Both the position numbers and the translations under genes were made by a program. 64,000 nucleotides of DNA from NCBI RefSeq assembly GCF_047238125.1, contig NZ_JBDFMH010000001.1, positions 930,001-994,000 on the forward strand, read 5' to 3'. The stretch is from JBDFMH01 sp047238125. GTDB lineage: Bacteria; Pseudomonadota; Alphaproteobacteria; Sphingomonadales; Sphingomonadaceae. This document shows, piece by piece, positions 8,730 to 17,254 of this stretch (positions within the stretch are counted from its first letter, which is position 1; each line of letters starts with the position of its first letter). The notes under the pieces were generated by a model, which made no database searches, was not told the DNA's origin, and saw nothing but the letters and a program-made list of their open reading frames with translations.

Positions 8730-10958
8730 ATGACGCTCGATACTGCCCGACGCGCCGACCGCGGCCCGCGCTGGCTGCGGCGGCTCGTGCTGCTTCGGCA
8801 GCGCCGGCTGATGCCGCTGATCGAGTTCGGCACCGTCGTCTCCGCGATTGCGATCGGGGTCGCGACCTACTTCGTCGTGACGAGCGGCGCCTCTCCCGGC
8901 CGGCTGCTGACCCCGCCGCTGATCGCATTGTTGCTGGTCGCCAACCTGGTGCCGGTGATCGCACTGCTTGTCCTGCTTGCGCGCCGTGTCGCGCGCCGGC
9001 GGGCGCAACTGTCGGAGATTGGCGGCGGTGGACAGCTTCATGTCCGGCTGGTCGCGATCTTCTCGGTCATCGCATCGGTGCCGACCTTGCTGGTCGTGAT
9101 CTTCGCATCGCTGCTGTTCCAATATGGCGTCGAGTTCTGGTTCTCCGATCGTGCCCGCACGGTGCTGGAGAATGCCGATCGCGTCGCCCAGGCTTATGTC
9201 GACGAGAATAAGGAGCGGATCACGGGCGAGATCGTGCCGATGGCCGGCGATATCCGCAATGCGCTGGCCGAAGTCACGCTCGACGATCCACGCTTCAGCG
9301 AGAGTTTCGCGTTTCAGGTTGCCGCGCGCGTGCTGAGCGAGGCCGCGATCCTGTCCGTCGGGGACGATGGCGGCGTCCGGCTGATCGGCGGCGCCAATCT
9401 CGATGCGCGCCCGCTCGACAAGCGGCTGCCCGCGGCTGCGGTGCCGATCCTGGCCAGCGGCAGCCCCCGCGTGGTGACGGAGGCGGGAGATCGGGTGGAA
9501 GCTGTGATCCTGCTCGATCCGGCAAGCCGCACCTATCTCTATGTATCGCGGCTCGTTGATCCGGCGGTGCTGAAGCAGGCGGCGCGCGCCTCATCGGCGC
9601 TGACCGACTATCGCGCGCTCCAGCAGCGGGCGCGCACAGTGCAGCTGCGGTTCAACGCGGCGCTGCTGTTGGTGTCGCTGCTGATCGTGGCCGCAGCGAT
9701 CTGGATCGCGCTCGCGCTGGCGGATCGACTGGTACGCCCGGTGCGCGAGCTCGTCGCTGCAGCGCGCGCGGTGGCCGGCGGCGATCTTGCCGCGCGGGTG
9801 CCGGCGCCGCGCAGCCAGGACGAGGTCGGCACGCTGGGATTGGCGTTCAACCGCATGACCCGGCGGCTTGAGGAGCAGACCGGCGCGCTCGTTTCCGCCA
9901 ACAGCCAGATCGACAGCCGTCGCGCGCTGATCGAGGCGGTGCTGTCAGGGGTCAGCGCCGGCGTGCTTTCGGTGGATCGCGAACGACGGGTGAGGATTGC
10001 CAACAGCTCGGCCGCCGCACTGCTGCGTGCAGGCGGAGGCGGGTTGGTCGGTCGGCCGCTCGGCGAGATCGCGCCGGAGTTGGAAGAATTTGCAGTTGCC
10101 GGTGATCGGGAAGGGATCGTCCAGCTGGCGACCGGGGGGGACCCGCGCACGCTGGCGGTTCGGCTCGTCCGTGCTGAAGATCAGCTGGTGCTGACGTTCG
10201 ACGATATCACCCAGCAACTGCTGGATCAGCGCCGCGCCGCCTGGGCAGATGTCGCACGCCGGATCGCCCATGAAATCAAGAATCCACTGACACCGATCCA
10301 GCTGGCGGCCGAACGACTGCAGCGCCGTTATGCCAAGGAGGTGACATCCGACCCGGCCGTTTTCGAGCGGCTGACCCAGACGATCGTTCGCCAGGTCGGC
10401 GATCTGCGTCGGATGGTCGATGAGTTCTCATCATTCGCACGGATGCCCAAGCCCGTGTTCCGATCGGAATCGCCGATCGATATCGCGCGCCAGGCGATCA
10501 CGCTGCACGAAGTGGCGCACCCTGCGATCCGGTTCGAGCTCGACTCCGGTGACGGGGTTGCCGCAATCGTGTGCGATCGCAGGCAGCTGGGCCAGGCTCT
10601 GCTCAACATAGTCAAGAACGCGGTCGAAGCGATCGAGGCGAAGCCCGATCCCGTCGGCCAGATCATTCTGTGCCTGCACGATGAGAGTGAACGACTGATC
10701 ATCGAAGTGGCCGATGACGGCATCGGTTTGCCTCCCGACCGCGATCGCCTGACCGAGCCCTATGTCACCACGCGTGTGCGCGGCACCGGGCTCGGGCTGG
10801 CGATCGTAAAGAAGATCGTCGAGGAACATTTCGGCACGATGAGCTTCACCGACCGCGAAGGCGGCGGCAGCATCGTCCGTATCGTTCTCGACCGCACGAT
10901 CCTGTCGCCGCTTGCCAGTGGCGACGAACCTGACTCCCTCCTGCTCGAAAGTGCATGA
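8730..10958 (+). CDS. ntrY: Membrane sensor histidine kinase NtrY
   Basis: This transmembrane kinase partners NtrX in nitrogen and redox/oxygen sensing. From the ATG at 8730 it has 742 residues: three N-terminal hydrophobic segments, a periplasmic sensor region, a further membrane helix (ALLLVSLLIVAAAIWIALAL), a HAMP domain (RLVRPVRELVAAARAVAGGD), a PAS domain, a HisKA domain with histidine in RIAHEIKNPLTPIQ, and an ATPase domain with LLNIVKNAVEAIEA and GTGLGLAIVKKIVEE. A start 14 codons upstream at 8688 is possible but has no ribosome site, while GGTAAG precedes 8730. The stop overlaps ntrX (ATGA). Confidence 0.94.
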   Translation: MTLDTARRADRGPRWLRRLVLLRQRRLMPLIEFGTVVSAIAIGVATYFVVTSGASPGRLLTPPLIALLLVANLVPVIALLVLLARRVARRRAQLSEIGGGGQLHVRLVAIFSVIASVPTLLVVIFASLLFQYGVEFWFSDRARTVLENADRVAQAYVDENKERITGEIVPMAGDIRNALAEVTLDDPRFSESFAFQVAARVLSEAAILSVGDDGGVRLIGGANLDARPLDKRLPAAAVPILASGSPRVVTEAGDRVEAVILLDPASRTYLYVSRLVDPAVLKQAARASSALTDYRALQQRARTVQLRFNAALLLVSLLIVAAAIWIALALADRLVRPVRELVAAARAVAGGDLAARVPAPRSQDEVGTLGLAFNRMTRRLEEQTGALVSANSQIDSRRALIEAVLSGVSAGVLSVDRERRVRIANSSAAALLRAGGGGLVGRPLGEIAPELEEFAVAGDREGIVQLATGGDPRTLAVRLVRAEDQLVLTFDDITQQLLDQRRAAWADVARRIAHEIKNPLTPIQLAAERLQRRYAKEVTSDPAVFERLTQTIVRQVGDLRRMVDEFSSFARMPKPVFRSESPIDIARQAITLHEVAHPAIRFELDSGDGVAAIVCDRRQLGQALLNIVKNAVEAIEAKPDPVGQIILCLHDESERLIIEVADDGIGLPPDRDRLTEPYVTTRVRGTGLGLAIVKKIVEEHFGTMSFTDREGGGSIVRIVLDRTILSPLASGDEPDSLLLESA

Positions 10959-12346
10959 CAATGGCGCTCGATGTTTTGATCGTGGACGATGAGCAGGACA
11001 TTCGCGAGCTCGTCGCCGGTGTGCTTGAGGACGAGGGCTATTCGGCGCGCAGCGCTTCCGATGCCGACGGCGCGCTTGCCGCGCTATCGGAACGGCGCCC
11101 CTCGCTGGTCCTGCTCGATGTCTGGCTGCAGGGGTCGCGGCTCGACGGGCTCGACCTGCTGGACGAGATCAAGTCGCGCGATCCCTCGCTGCCGGTGATC
11201 GTGATCTCGGGCCATGGCAACATCGACACTGCGGTCTCCGCCGTACGGCGCGGCGCGGCGGACTTCATCGAGAAACCGTTTGAAGCCGAGCGGCTGCTGC
11301 TGCTGGTCGCGCGCGCAACCGAAACCGATCGGCTGCGGCGCGAGAATGCCTCTTTGAAAGCGCAGATCGGGCAGGAGGAAGAGCTGACTGGCTCCTCCGG
11401 TGGGATAAATGCGGTGCGGGCGACGCTGAAGCGGGTCGCGGGCACGGGCAGCCGCGTACTCGTCACCGGCCCGGCCGGGGTCGGCAAGGAAGTCGCGGCG
11501 CGGCTGCTTCATCTCTGGTCGAACCGAGAGCAGGCGCCGTTCGTGGTCGTATCGGCGGCGCGAATGACCCCGGAACGCGTCGAGGAGGAATTGTTCGGGG
11601 TGGAGGAGGGGGGCGTCGTCGCCCGGCCGGGCCTGCTCGAACAAGCCCATGGGGGCACGCTGTTTCTTGACGAGATCGCCGACATGCCGTTGACGGCGCA
11701 GGCCAAGATCCTGCGCGTGCTGACGGATCAGAGCTTCACCCGCGTCGGCGGTACGCGAGTGGTCAAGGTCGATGTCCGGGTCGTCTCCGCCACGGCGCGC
11801 AGCCTCCAGGACGAGATTGCCGCAGGCCGGTTCCGCGAGGATTTATATTATCGTCTCAACGTCGTACCGGTCAATCTTCCGGCGTTGACCGAACGTCGCG
11901 AGGATATTCCCGCGCTAGTCGAGCATTTCGTTGCGCGCTATGCCGCCGAGCGCCGCGTCGCCACCCCGCGCATCTCGGAGGAGGCGATCGCGGCACTGCA
12001 ATCCTATGACTGGCCGGGCAATGTCCGCCAGTTGCGCAACGTCGTCGAGCGCACGATCATCCTGGCGCCAGGCGACCGGCTGCACACGATCGAAGCCGAC
12101 ATGCTGCCGCCGGAAGTTATGTCCGAACAGGCCCGGCTCGCACCGGGGGAAGCGGCCCGTTCGATCATGGGCACACCGCTGCGCGAAGCGCGCGAGACGT
12201 TCGAGCGCGAATATCTGCGTGTTCAGATTCGGCGCTTTTCCGGCAACATTTCGCGTACGGCGACCTTCATCGGCATGGAACGGTCGGCATTGCACCGCAA
12301 GCTCAAGACGCTCGGTCTGGCCGATCCGCGCGAGGACAGCGAATAG
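10955..12346 (+). CDS. ntrX: Response regulator NtrX lacking the GAFTGA loop
   Basis: This 463-residue NtrC-family regulator is cognate to NtrY. It has a receiver with phospho-acceptor D55 (LVLLDVWLQG) and KPF, an AAA+ domain, and a Fis-type helix-turn-helix (NISRTATFIGMERSALHRKL). The AAA+ domain departs from NtrC: Walker A reads GPAGVGKE, and the segment that should carry GAFTGA reads ELFGVEEGGVVARPG, so the sigma-54 contact loop is missing. Walker B (TLFLDEIAD) and the FREDLYYRLNV arginine-finger region remain. Relatives without GAFTGA act as sigma-70-type activators or repressors, which is inferred here. It overlaps ntrY by 4 nt; 140 nt separate it from hfq. Confidence 0.94.
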   Translation: MTMALDVLIVDDEQDIRELVAGVLEDEGYSARSASDADGALAALSERRPSLVLLDVWLQGSRLDGLDLLDEIKSRDPSLPVIVISGHGNIDTAVSAVRRGAADFIEKPFEAERLLLLVARATETDRLRRENASLKAQIGQEEELTGSSGGINAVRATLKRVAGTGSRVLVTGPAGVGKEVAARLLHLWSNREQAPFVVVSAARMTPERVEEELFGVEEGGVVARPGLLEQAHGGTLFLDEIADMPLTAQAKILRVLTDQSFTRVGGTRVVKVDVRVVSATARSLQDEIAAGRFREDLYYRLNVVPVNLPALTERREDIPALVEHFVARYAAERRVATPRISEEAIAALQSYDWPGNVRQLRNVVERTIILAPGDRLHTIEADMLPPEVMSEQARLAPGEAARSIMGTPLREARETFEREYLRVQIRRFSGNISRTATFIGMERSALHRKLKTLGLADPREDSE

Positions 12347-12486
12347 GCCGCGCGCGAACGGGCCTTCCGCTTTCCTGCATCAGCCTCTATCTCTTGCCCG
12401 TTCCCGCATCCGGCGGGACGGCGAGACGCCCGCGAAAGGCGCTCTTCCGCGGGCCACGACCCGCCAATGTGAAAGGTCCGAGCCAA

Positions 12487-12972
12487 ATGGCGGACAAGGT
12501 CAACAACCTTCAGGACATCTTCCTGAACTCGCTGCGCCGTTCGAAAACCCCGGTCACGATGTTCCTCGTCAAGGGCGTCAAGCTGCAGGGCATCATCACC
12601 TGGTTCGACAATTTCTCGGTGCTGCTGCGCCGTGACGGCCAGAGCCAGCTGATCTACAAACATGCGATCTCCACTGTCATGCCCGCGCATCCAGTCGACC
12701 TGAGCGAGGTCGAGAAGGGGTTCGAGGAACGCAAGTCGGCGCTGCTCCAGGAGATTTTCCTGACCGCGGCACGCAAGGCGCGCGAACCGGTCACGATGTT
12801 CCTGGTCAACGGCGTGATGCTGCAGGGCGAGATCGCGGCGTTCGACCTGTTCTGCCTGCTGCTGCGCCGGGATGGGCTGAGCCAGCTGGTCTACAAACAT
12901 GCCATCTCCACAGTGCAGCCGGCCAGTCCGCTGAACCTCGGCACCGGGGAAGAGGAAGAGGGTAGCGATTGA
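12487..12972 (+). CDS. hfq: Tandem-domain Hfq RNA chaperone
   Basis: Hfq is an Sm-like chaperone that pairs small RNAs with mRNAs. A normal Hfq has about 70-100 residues and one Sm domain; this 161-residue protein has two. Domain 1 (about 7-70) reads LQDIFLNSLRR...KLQG...YKHAIST. Domain 2 (about 86-150) reads LLQEIFLTAARK...MLQG...YKHAIST. Both keep the Sm2 YKHAIST signature (57-63 and 136-142) and the proximal-face glutamine, but domain 2 has Glu where domain 1 has Asp in LQD. The tail is acidic (GEEEEGSD). The ring would presumably be a trimer of double subunits. The ATG at 12487 is preceded by GAAAGGT. The stop overlaps hflX. Confidence 0.96.
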   Translation: MADKVNNLQDIFLNSLRRSKTPVTMFLVKGVKLQGIITWFDNFSVLLRRDGQSQLIYKHAISTVMPAHPVDLSEVEKGFEERKSALLQEIFLTAARKAREPVTMFLVNGVMLQGEIAAFDLFCLLLRRDGLSQLVYKHAISTVQPASPLNLGTGEEEEGSD

Positions 12973-14288
12973 GCGTTTTCAACCGGGCCGAGGATGACGG
13001 CTTCGCGCGTGGCGCGCGGGCGATCGTGGCGTTGCCCGAGCAAGGTAGCGTGCGGCGGAGCACCGAAGCCCGCCTGGACGAAGCGGCGGGCCTGGCAGAG
13101 GCGATTGGAATCGATGTGGTCGATCGCATCGCCGTGCGCCTGCGCGACCCCAAGGCGGCGACCCTGTTCGGCGCCGGGCAGGTCGAAAGTATAGCGACTG
13201 CCGCCCGCATAGCGGAAGCCGAACTGGTCATCGTCGACGGCGCGCTTTCGCCGATCCAACAGCGCAACCTCGAAAAGGCGTTCGATACCAAGGTGATCGA
13301 CCGCACTGGCCTGATCCTCGAGATTTTCGGCGAACGCGCTGCAACTGCCGAGGGCCGGCTGCAGGTCGAGCTCGCCCATCTCGATTACCAGCAGGGCCGC
13401 CTGGTACGCAGCTGGACCCATCTAGAGCGGCAGCGCGGCGGCTTCGGCTTCCTCGGCGGACCGGGCGAAACGCAGATCGAGGCGGATCGCCGCATGATCC
13501 GCGATCGCATGGCGAAGCTGCGCCGCGAGCTGGAGCAGGTCGCCAAGACACGCGGGCTTCACCGCGCACGCCGCCAGCGCGCACCATGGCCAGTGATTGC
13601 CTTGGTGGGTTACACAAACGCTGGAAAGTCTACGCTTTTCAATCGCATGACCGGCGCAACGGTGATGGCGGAAGATCTGCTGTTCGCCACGCTCGACCCG
13701 ACCATGCGGCAGATCAGCCTGCCGGGGCTCGACAAGGCAATCCTGTCCGACACGGTCGGTTTCGTGTCGGACCTGCCAACCCAGTTGGTCGCCGCATTCC
13801 GTGCGACGCTGGAGGAAGTGACCGCCGCCGACATCATCCTGCATGTCCGCGACATCAGCCATCCCGACAGCGACGCACAGGCCACCGATGTCGAGATCGT
13901 CCTCGGTGAGATTGGCTTGGGGCCGCGGGCCGATCCGGATGCGATCGATGACGTCCCGGTGCCGATCCTCGAGGTCTGGAACAAGCTGGACCTGCTGGCA
14001 CCGGAAGAAGCCGAGCGTGTGCAGGGGGAAGCGGCGCGGCGCGATGACGTCATTCTCGTGTCAGCGCTTTCGGGCGAAGGCATCGATGCGCTTCGCACGT
14101 TCGTTGGCCAGCGGCTGACGGCGGATGCGCGTCTCCATCGATTGACGGTTCCGATTGCGGACGGTGGTGCTCTCGCCTGGTTGCACGCACACGGCGAAGT
14201 GCTTGCCGAAGTTGCTGACGATCAGGCGATGACCGTCGATGTCCGCCTGTCGGACAAGGACTGGGCGCGGTTTCACGCCCGCGATTGA
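12969..14288 (+). CDS. hflX: GTPase HflX
   Basis: HflX is a ribosome-associated GTPase that splits stalled 70S ribosomes and often follows hfq. The 439-residue protein has the N-terminal glycine-rich HflX domain with GAGQ-type and GPGETQIEADRR motifs and a helical linker (RDRMAKLRRELEQV). The G domain follows with GYTNAGKSTLFN (G1), DTVGF (G3) and NKLD (G4). The start is a TTG at 12969 that overlaps the hfq stop (TTGA), implying translational coupling. It converges on mazG with only 10 nt between the two stops. Confidence 0.96.
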   Translation: MSVFNRAEDDGFARGARAIVALPEQGSVRRSTEARLDEAAGLAEAIGIDVVDRIAVRLRDPKAATLFGAGQVESIATAARIAEAELVIVDGALSPIQQRNLEKAFDTKVIDRTGLILEIFGERAATAEGRLQVELAHLDYQQGRLVRSWTHLERQRGGFGFLGGPGETQIEADRRMIRDRMAKLRRELEQVAKTRGLHRARRQRAPWPVIALVGYTNAGKSTLFNRMTGATVMAEDLLFATLDPTMRQISLPGLDKAILSDTVGFVSDLPTQLVAAFRATLEEVTAADIILHVRDISHPDSDAQATDVEIVLGEIGLGPRADPDAIDDVPVPILEVWNKLDLLAPEEAERVQGEAARRDDVILVSALSGEGIDALRTFVGQRLTADARLHRLTVPIADGGALAWLHAHGEVLAEVADDQAMTVDVRLSDKDWARFHARD

Positions 14289-14298
14289 GACTGACGGC

Positions 14299-15072
14299 TT
14301 AGACCTCGCTGGCCTTTACCTCGTGCCATAGAGCTTCCTTGTCGGCGAGCGAGAGCGCGGCAAAACCCTCGGACAGCGCCTCCATCTGTCTGAAGCGGCG
14401 CTCGAACTTCGCATTGGCACTGCGTAACGCAGCTTCGGGATCGATGCCGAGCTTGCGTGCCCAATTGACTGCGGCGAACAGAAGGTCGCCGATCTCGTCG
14501 ATCCGCGCTTCGTCGTCAGTTGCGGTGTCGACTTCTTCGATCTCCTCGATCAGTTTTGCGCGCGCGCCGGCAGGATCGGGCCAGTCAAAGCCAGTTCGCG
14601 CCGCACGCTTCTGCAGCTTTTCCGCGCGCATCAGCGCGGGCAGGGCGATCGCGACGCCTGCCAGTGCACTTCCATCGGGCGATCGCCCCACGCGCTCGAC
14701 GGCCTTGATGCTCTCCCATTGGGCGTGACCGGTCGCGCGCTCGGCATCACCGAACACATGCGGATGGCGGCGAACCATCTTGTCGCAGATCGACGTCAGC
14801 ACGTCATCCAGCGCGAACGCGCCGGCTTCTTCAGCCATGCGGGAATGGAAGACGACCTGCAGCGCCAGGTCGCCAAGCTCGTCACGCAGATCGTCCATAT
14901 CACCGCGCGCGCAAGCGTCGGCGACCTCATAGGCTTCTTCGATCGTGTAAGGTGCGATCGAAGCGAAGGTCTGTGCGACATCCCACGGGCAACCAGCGAT
15001 TGGATCACGCAATTGGGCCATGACGGCGACGAGGCGGTCGATTGGACGCTCGGGAACAAGGGGATCGCTCAT
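14299..15072 (-). CDS. mazG: Nucleoside triphosphate pyrophosphohydrolase MazG
   Basis: MazG hydrolyses (d)NTPs to monophosphates, cleaning the nucleotide pool and, in E. coli, affecting (p)ppGpp. The 257-residue chain contains two MazG domains. The N-terminal one shows CPWDVAQTF, the metal-binding EEAYEVAD and RDELGDLALQVVFH; the C-terminal one shows EEIEEVD and DEIGDLLFAAVNWAR. The KLQKRAARTGFDWP linker is characteristic of full-length MazG. The ATG at 15072 is favoured; a GTG 12 nt upstream is an alternative. An AT-rich stretch lies just upstream (15100-15120) and may hold its promoter. Confidence 0.95.
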   Translation of the reverse strand: MSDPLVPERPIDRLVAVMAQLRDPIAGCPWDVAQTFASIAPYTIEEAYEVADACARGDMDDLRDELGDLALQVVFHSRMAEEAGAFALDDVLTSICDKMVRRHPHVFGDAERATGHAQWESIKAVERVGRSPDGSALAGVAIALPALMRAEKLQKRAARTGFDWPDPAGARAKLIEEIEEVDTATDDEARIDEIGDLLFAAVNWARKLGIDPEAALRSANAKFERRFRQMEALSEGFAALSLADKEALWHEVKASEV

Positions 15073-15126
15073 AAGGTCCGGCACCTCACACTCGTAGTCT
15101 GATAATACGCATTATGTAAAACGTCC

Positions 15127-15720
15127 TCATGGCTCGAGGATGAGGGTGCGGCCCTCGACGCCCCATCTTCCGAGGCTGGACAGGAAGTTCATTCCGAGCA
15201 CGTTGATATTTCCAAACGCCTCCGCGCTGACAGCCGCGAAATCCCTTCGTTCGATTTCGCCAACGACCAAACGGTCGATCGTCACACGGTCGGCACGCAC
15301 CGAGCCGTTCGCGGTGTCCAGCATGACCGGCAGCTTGCTGCGGCGGGCAACGTTCGCCGTGCGGACGGTTTCACTCGACAGCGCCGTCGTCGTCGCGCCG
15401 CTATCGATCAGGAAGCGCACCTGTTCACCGTTAACTGTCGCGCGAATCCAGAAATGCCCGTCCGGGCCCATCGGGATCCGCAAGGTGCTGCCGGCTTTCT
15501 CACCCGCTTCCGGATCCAGCGCTGCGAGCATCCGATTGCCGACCGCGCGTGCTTCCTCGCGATAGGCGTAGATCGCGATCGCAGCCGTGAAGATCGCGAG
15601 CCAGCCCAGCGCCATCTGGATGACCTTGCCGAAGGCAAGTCGGCGCGCGACCAGCGAACTCAGCATGACGAGCAGGAAGCTGGACAGGATCAGGCCTTGC
15701 GCGAGATCATCGCCCGTCAC
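15127..15720 (-). CDS. Membrane-anchored retropepsin-like aspartic protease (TIGR02281 type)
   Basis: This 197-residue protein has two N-terminal membrane helices (about residues 8-25 and 34-52) followed by a single clan AA retropepsin-like domain. The active-site aspartate lies in FLIDSGATTTALS, and a second family motif, VLGMNFLSSLGRW, is near the C-terminus. Such single-domain aspartic proteases would need to dimerise. The family is common in alphaproteobacteria, but its substrate is not known to me. The start is a GTG overlapping the stop of the MBL gene (GTGA), so it is the last gene of the metG-tatD-MBL run. Confidence 0.88.
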   Translation of the reverse strand: MTGDDLAQGLILSSFLLVMLSSLVARRLAFGKVIQMALGWLAIFTAAIAIYAYREEARAVGNRMLAALDPEAGEKAGSTLRIPMGPDGHFWIRATVNGEQVRFLIDSGATTTALSSETVRTANVARRSKLPVMLDTANGSVRADRVTIDRLVVGEIERRDFAAVSAEAFGNINVLGMNFLSSLGRWGVEGRTLILEP

Positions 15721-16481
15721 AGCGCGATCTCCAGGCCGTCATAGCCCGGCTCAACGCCCGGCGGCAGCGTCGCCGAGACGCTCCGATAGTCCATCGACTG
15801 GTCCATATGCGTCAGCACGGCACGGCGCGGCGCCAGATCCGCGATCCAGCCGAGCGTCGCGGCAAGATGCGGGTGCGTGGGATGCGGGCGGTGGCGGAGA
15901 GCATCGACCACCCAAAGGTCAAGAGCCTCGAACGTCTTGACCATGGGCACCGTCATCGCATTGAAATCCGTCGAATAGCCGACTGCCCTGCCCGCATGCT
16001 CGAACCGCAACCCGGCCGAAGTGATGGCCCCATGGGGCTGGTCAACGGCGTGTACGACGATGTCACCGATCATGATGCGATCCGGAAGCGGGTCGGCGGT
16101 AACTGTCGGCGGATAGCCGTCATGCCCGTCGAACGCATAGCCGAAGCGCGAACGCAGCGATGTCAGCGTCTCGGCGCGCGCATAGGCCTGGACCGGCCGG
16201 CCGCGGGCGTGGAAGAGCTGCCTTAGATCGTCGATCCCATGGCAGTGATCGGCGTGATCGTGCGTCCAGATCACCGCGTCGATTGCGGCGATCCCAGCAT
16301 CCAGCAACTGTTCGCGCATGTCGGGCGTGGTGTCGACGAGGATCGTCGTCGTCGCGCTGCGCACCAGGACCGATGCGCGGCGGCGGCGGTTGCGGGGGTC
16401 CGCGGGATCGCAATCGCCCCAATCATTGCCGATGCGCGGCACGCCGGATGACGTACCGCAGCCCAGCAGCGTCAGCCTCAC
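15717..16481 (-). CDS. MBL-fold metal-dependent hydrolase (PhnP-like)
   Basis: This 254-residue metallo-beta-lactamase-fold hydrolase has the dinuclear metal motif HDHADHCHG and a distal DFNAM/THMDQ set of ligands. The N-terminal MRLTLLGCGTSSGVPRIG followed by CDP resembles the PhnP/cyclic phosphodiesterase-like subgroup of the MBL family. Its position behind tatD and metG is a recurrent alphaproteobacterial arrangement, but its substrate is not settled, so the phosphodiesterase activity is inference. The start is a GTG overlapping the tatD stop (GTGA). Confidence 0.9.
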   Translation of the reverse strand: MRLTLLGCGTSSGVPRIGNDWGDCDPADPRNRRRRASVLVRSATTTILVDTTPDMREQLLDAGIAAIDAVIWTHDHADHCHGIDDLRQLFHARGRPVQAYARAETLTSLRSRFGYAFDGHDGYPPTVTADPLPDRIMIGDIVVHAVDQPHGAITSAGLRFEHAGRAVGYSTDFNAMTVPMVKTFEALDLWVVDALRHRPHPTHPHLAATLGWIADLAPRRAVLTHMDQSMDYRSVSATLPPGVEPGYDGLEIAL

Positions 16482-17254
16482 GCGGCGACCTTGTTGAACA
16501 AGGTCAGGAAGTTGTCCGCAGTGCTCGCCATCAGTTCTTCGGCTTCGACTCCACGTAGTGTCGCCAGGAAGCGCGCGGTGTCGGCTACGAACGCCGGCTC
16601 CCCGGTCTTCCCGCGGTGCGGCACCGGCGCCAGAAACGGCGCGTCGGTTTCGACCAGCAGCCTGTCGCCGGGCAGCGTCTGCGCGATCGCCTGCAAATCC
16701 TTGGCATTCTTGAACGTCACGATGCCGGAGATCGAAATGTAGAGGCCAAGATCGAGTGCGATCGCAGCGAACTCCGCGCTCGCGGTGAAACAGTGGATGA
16801 CGCCGGTGAAAGCCCCCTTCCCCATCTCCTCACTCAATATCGCGGCAGTGTCCGCCTCCGCATCGCGGGTATGGACGATCAGGGGCAGGCCGGTTTCGCG
16901 CGCAGCCGCGATATGGCTGCGAAAGCTGGCGCGCTGGCGATCACGATCGCTATGATCATAATAATAGTCGAGCCCGGTCTCGCCGATCCCGACCACGCGC
17001 GGGTGCGTCGCCGCCGCGACCAGGCGGGCGGTATCGATTTCGGGATGCGCATCGGCCTCATGCGGATGGATGCCCACCGACGCCCAGACATCGGGCTCGC
17101 GCTCGGCAGTGGCGATGATCTCGCCCCATTCACGCTCGCGCGTCGAGATGTTCAGCATGTGGGTGACGCCGGTGCCGCGAGCGCGCGCAAGCACCGCGGC
17201 CTGATCCTCGACAAGCCCCTTATAGTTCAGATGGCAGTGGCTATCAGCCAGCAT
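16478..17254 (-). CDS. tatD: TatD family metal-dependent DNase/hydrolase
   Basis: This 258-residue TIM-barrel hydrolase carries the full TatD metal-ligand set: DSHCHL near the N-terminus, GIGETGLDYYYDHSD, HTRDAEADT, IHCFTAS and ETDAPFLAP. TatD proteins are 3'-5' exonucleases or DNases implicated in DNA quality control. The gene order metG-tatD-MBL is common in many bacteria. The ATG at 17254 lies inside the 3' end of metG (11-nt overlap), and the stop overlaps the next start. The subtype (TatD against YcfH/YjjV) cannot be separated from sequence reading alone. Confidence 0.93.
   Translation of the reverse strand: MLADSHCHLNYKGLVEDQAAVLARARGTGVTHMLNISTREREWGEIIATAEREPDVWASVGIHPHEADAHPEIDTARLVAAATHPRVVGIGETGLDYYYDHSDRDRQRASFRSHIAAARETGLPLIVHTRDAEADTAAILSEEMGKGAFTGVIHCFTASAEFAAIALDLGLYISISGIVTFKNAKDLQAIAQTLPGDRLLVETDAPFLAPVPHRGKTGEPAFVADTARFLATLRGVEAEELMASTADNFLTLFNKVAA

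Noticed and set aside
14273..14464. Short minus-strand ORF across the hflX-mazG junction
   Set aside because: It is a shadow of mazG in another frame with no ribosome site or motif.
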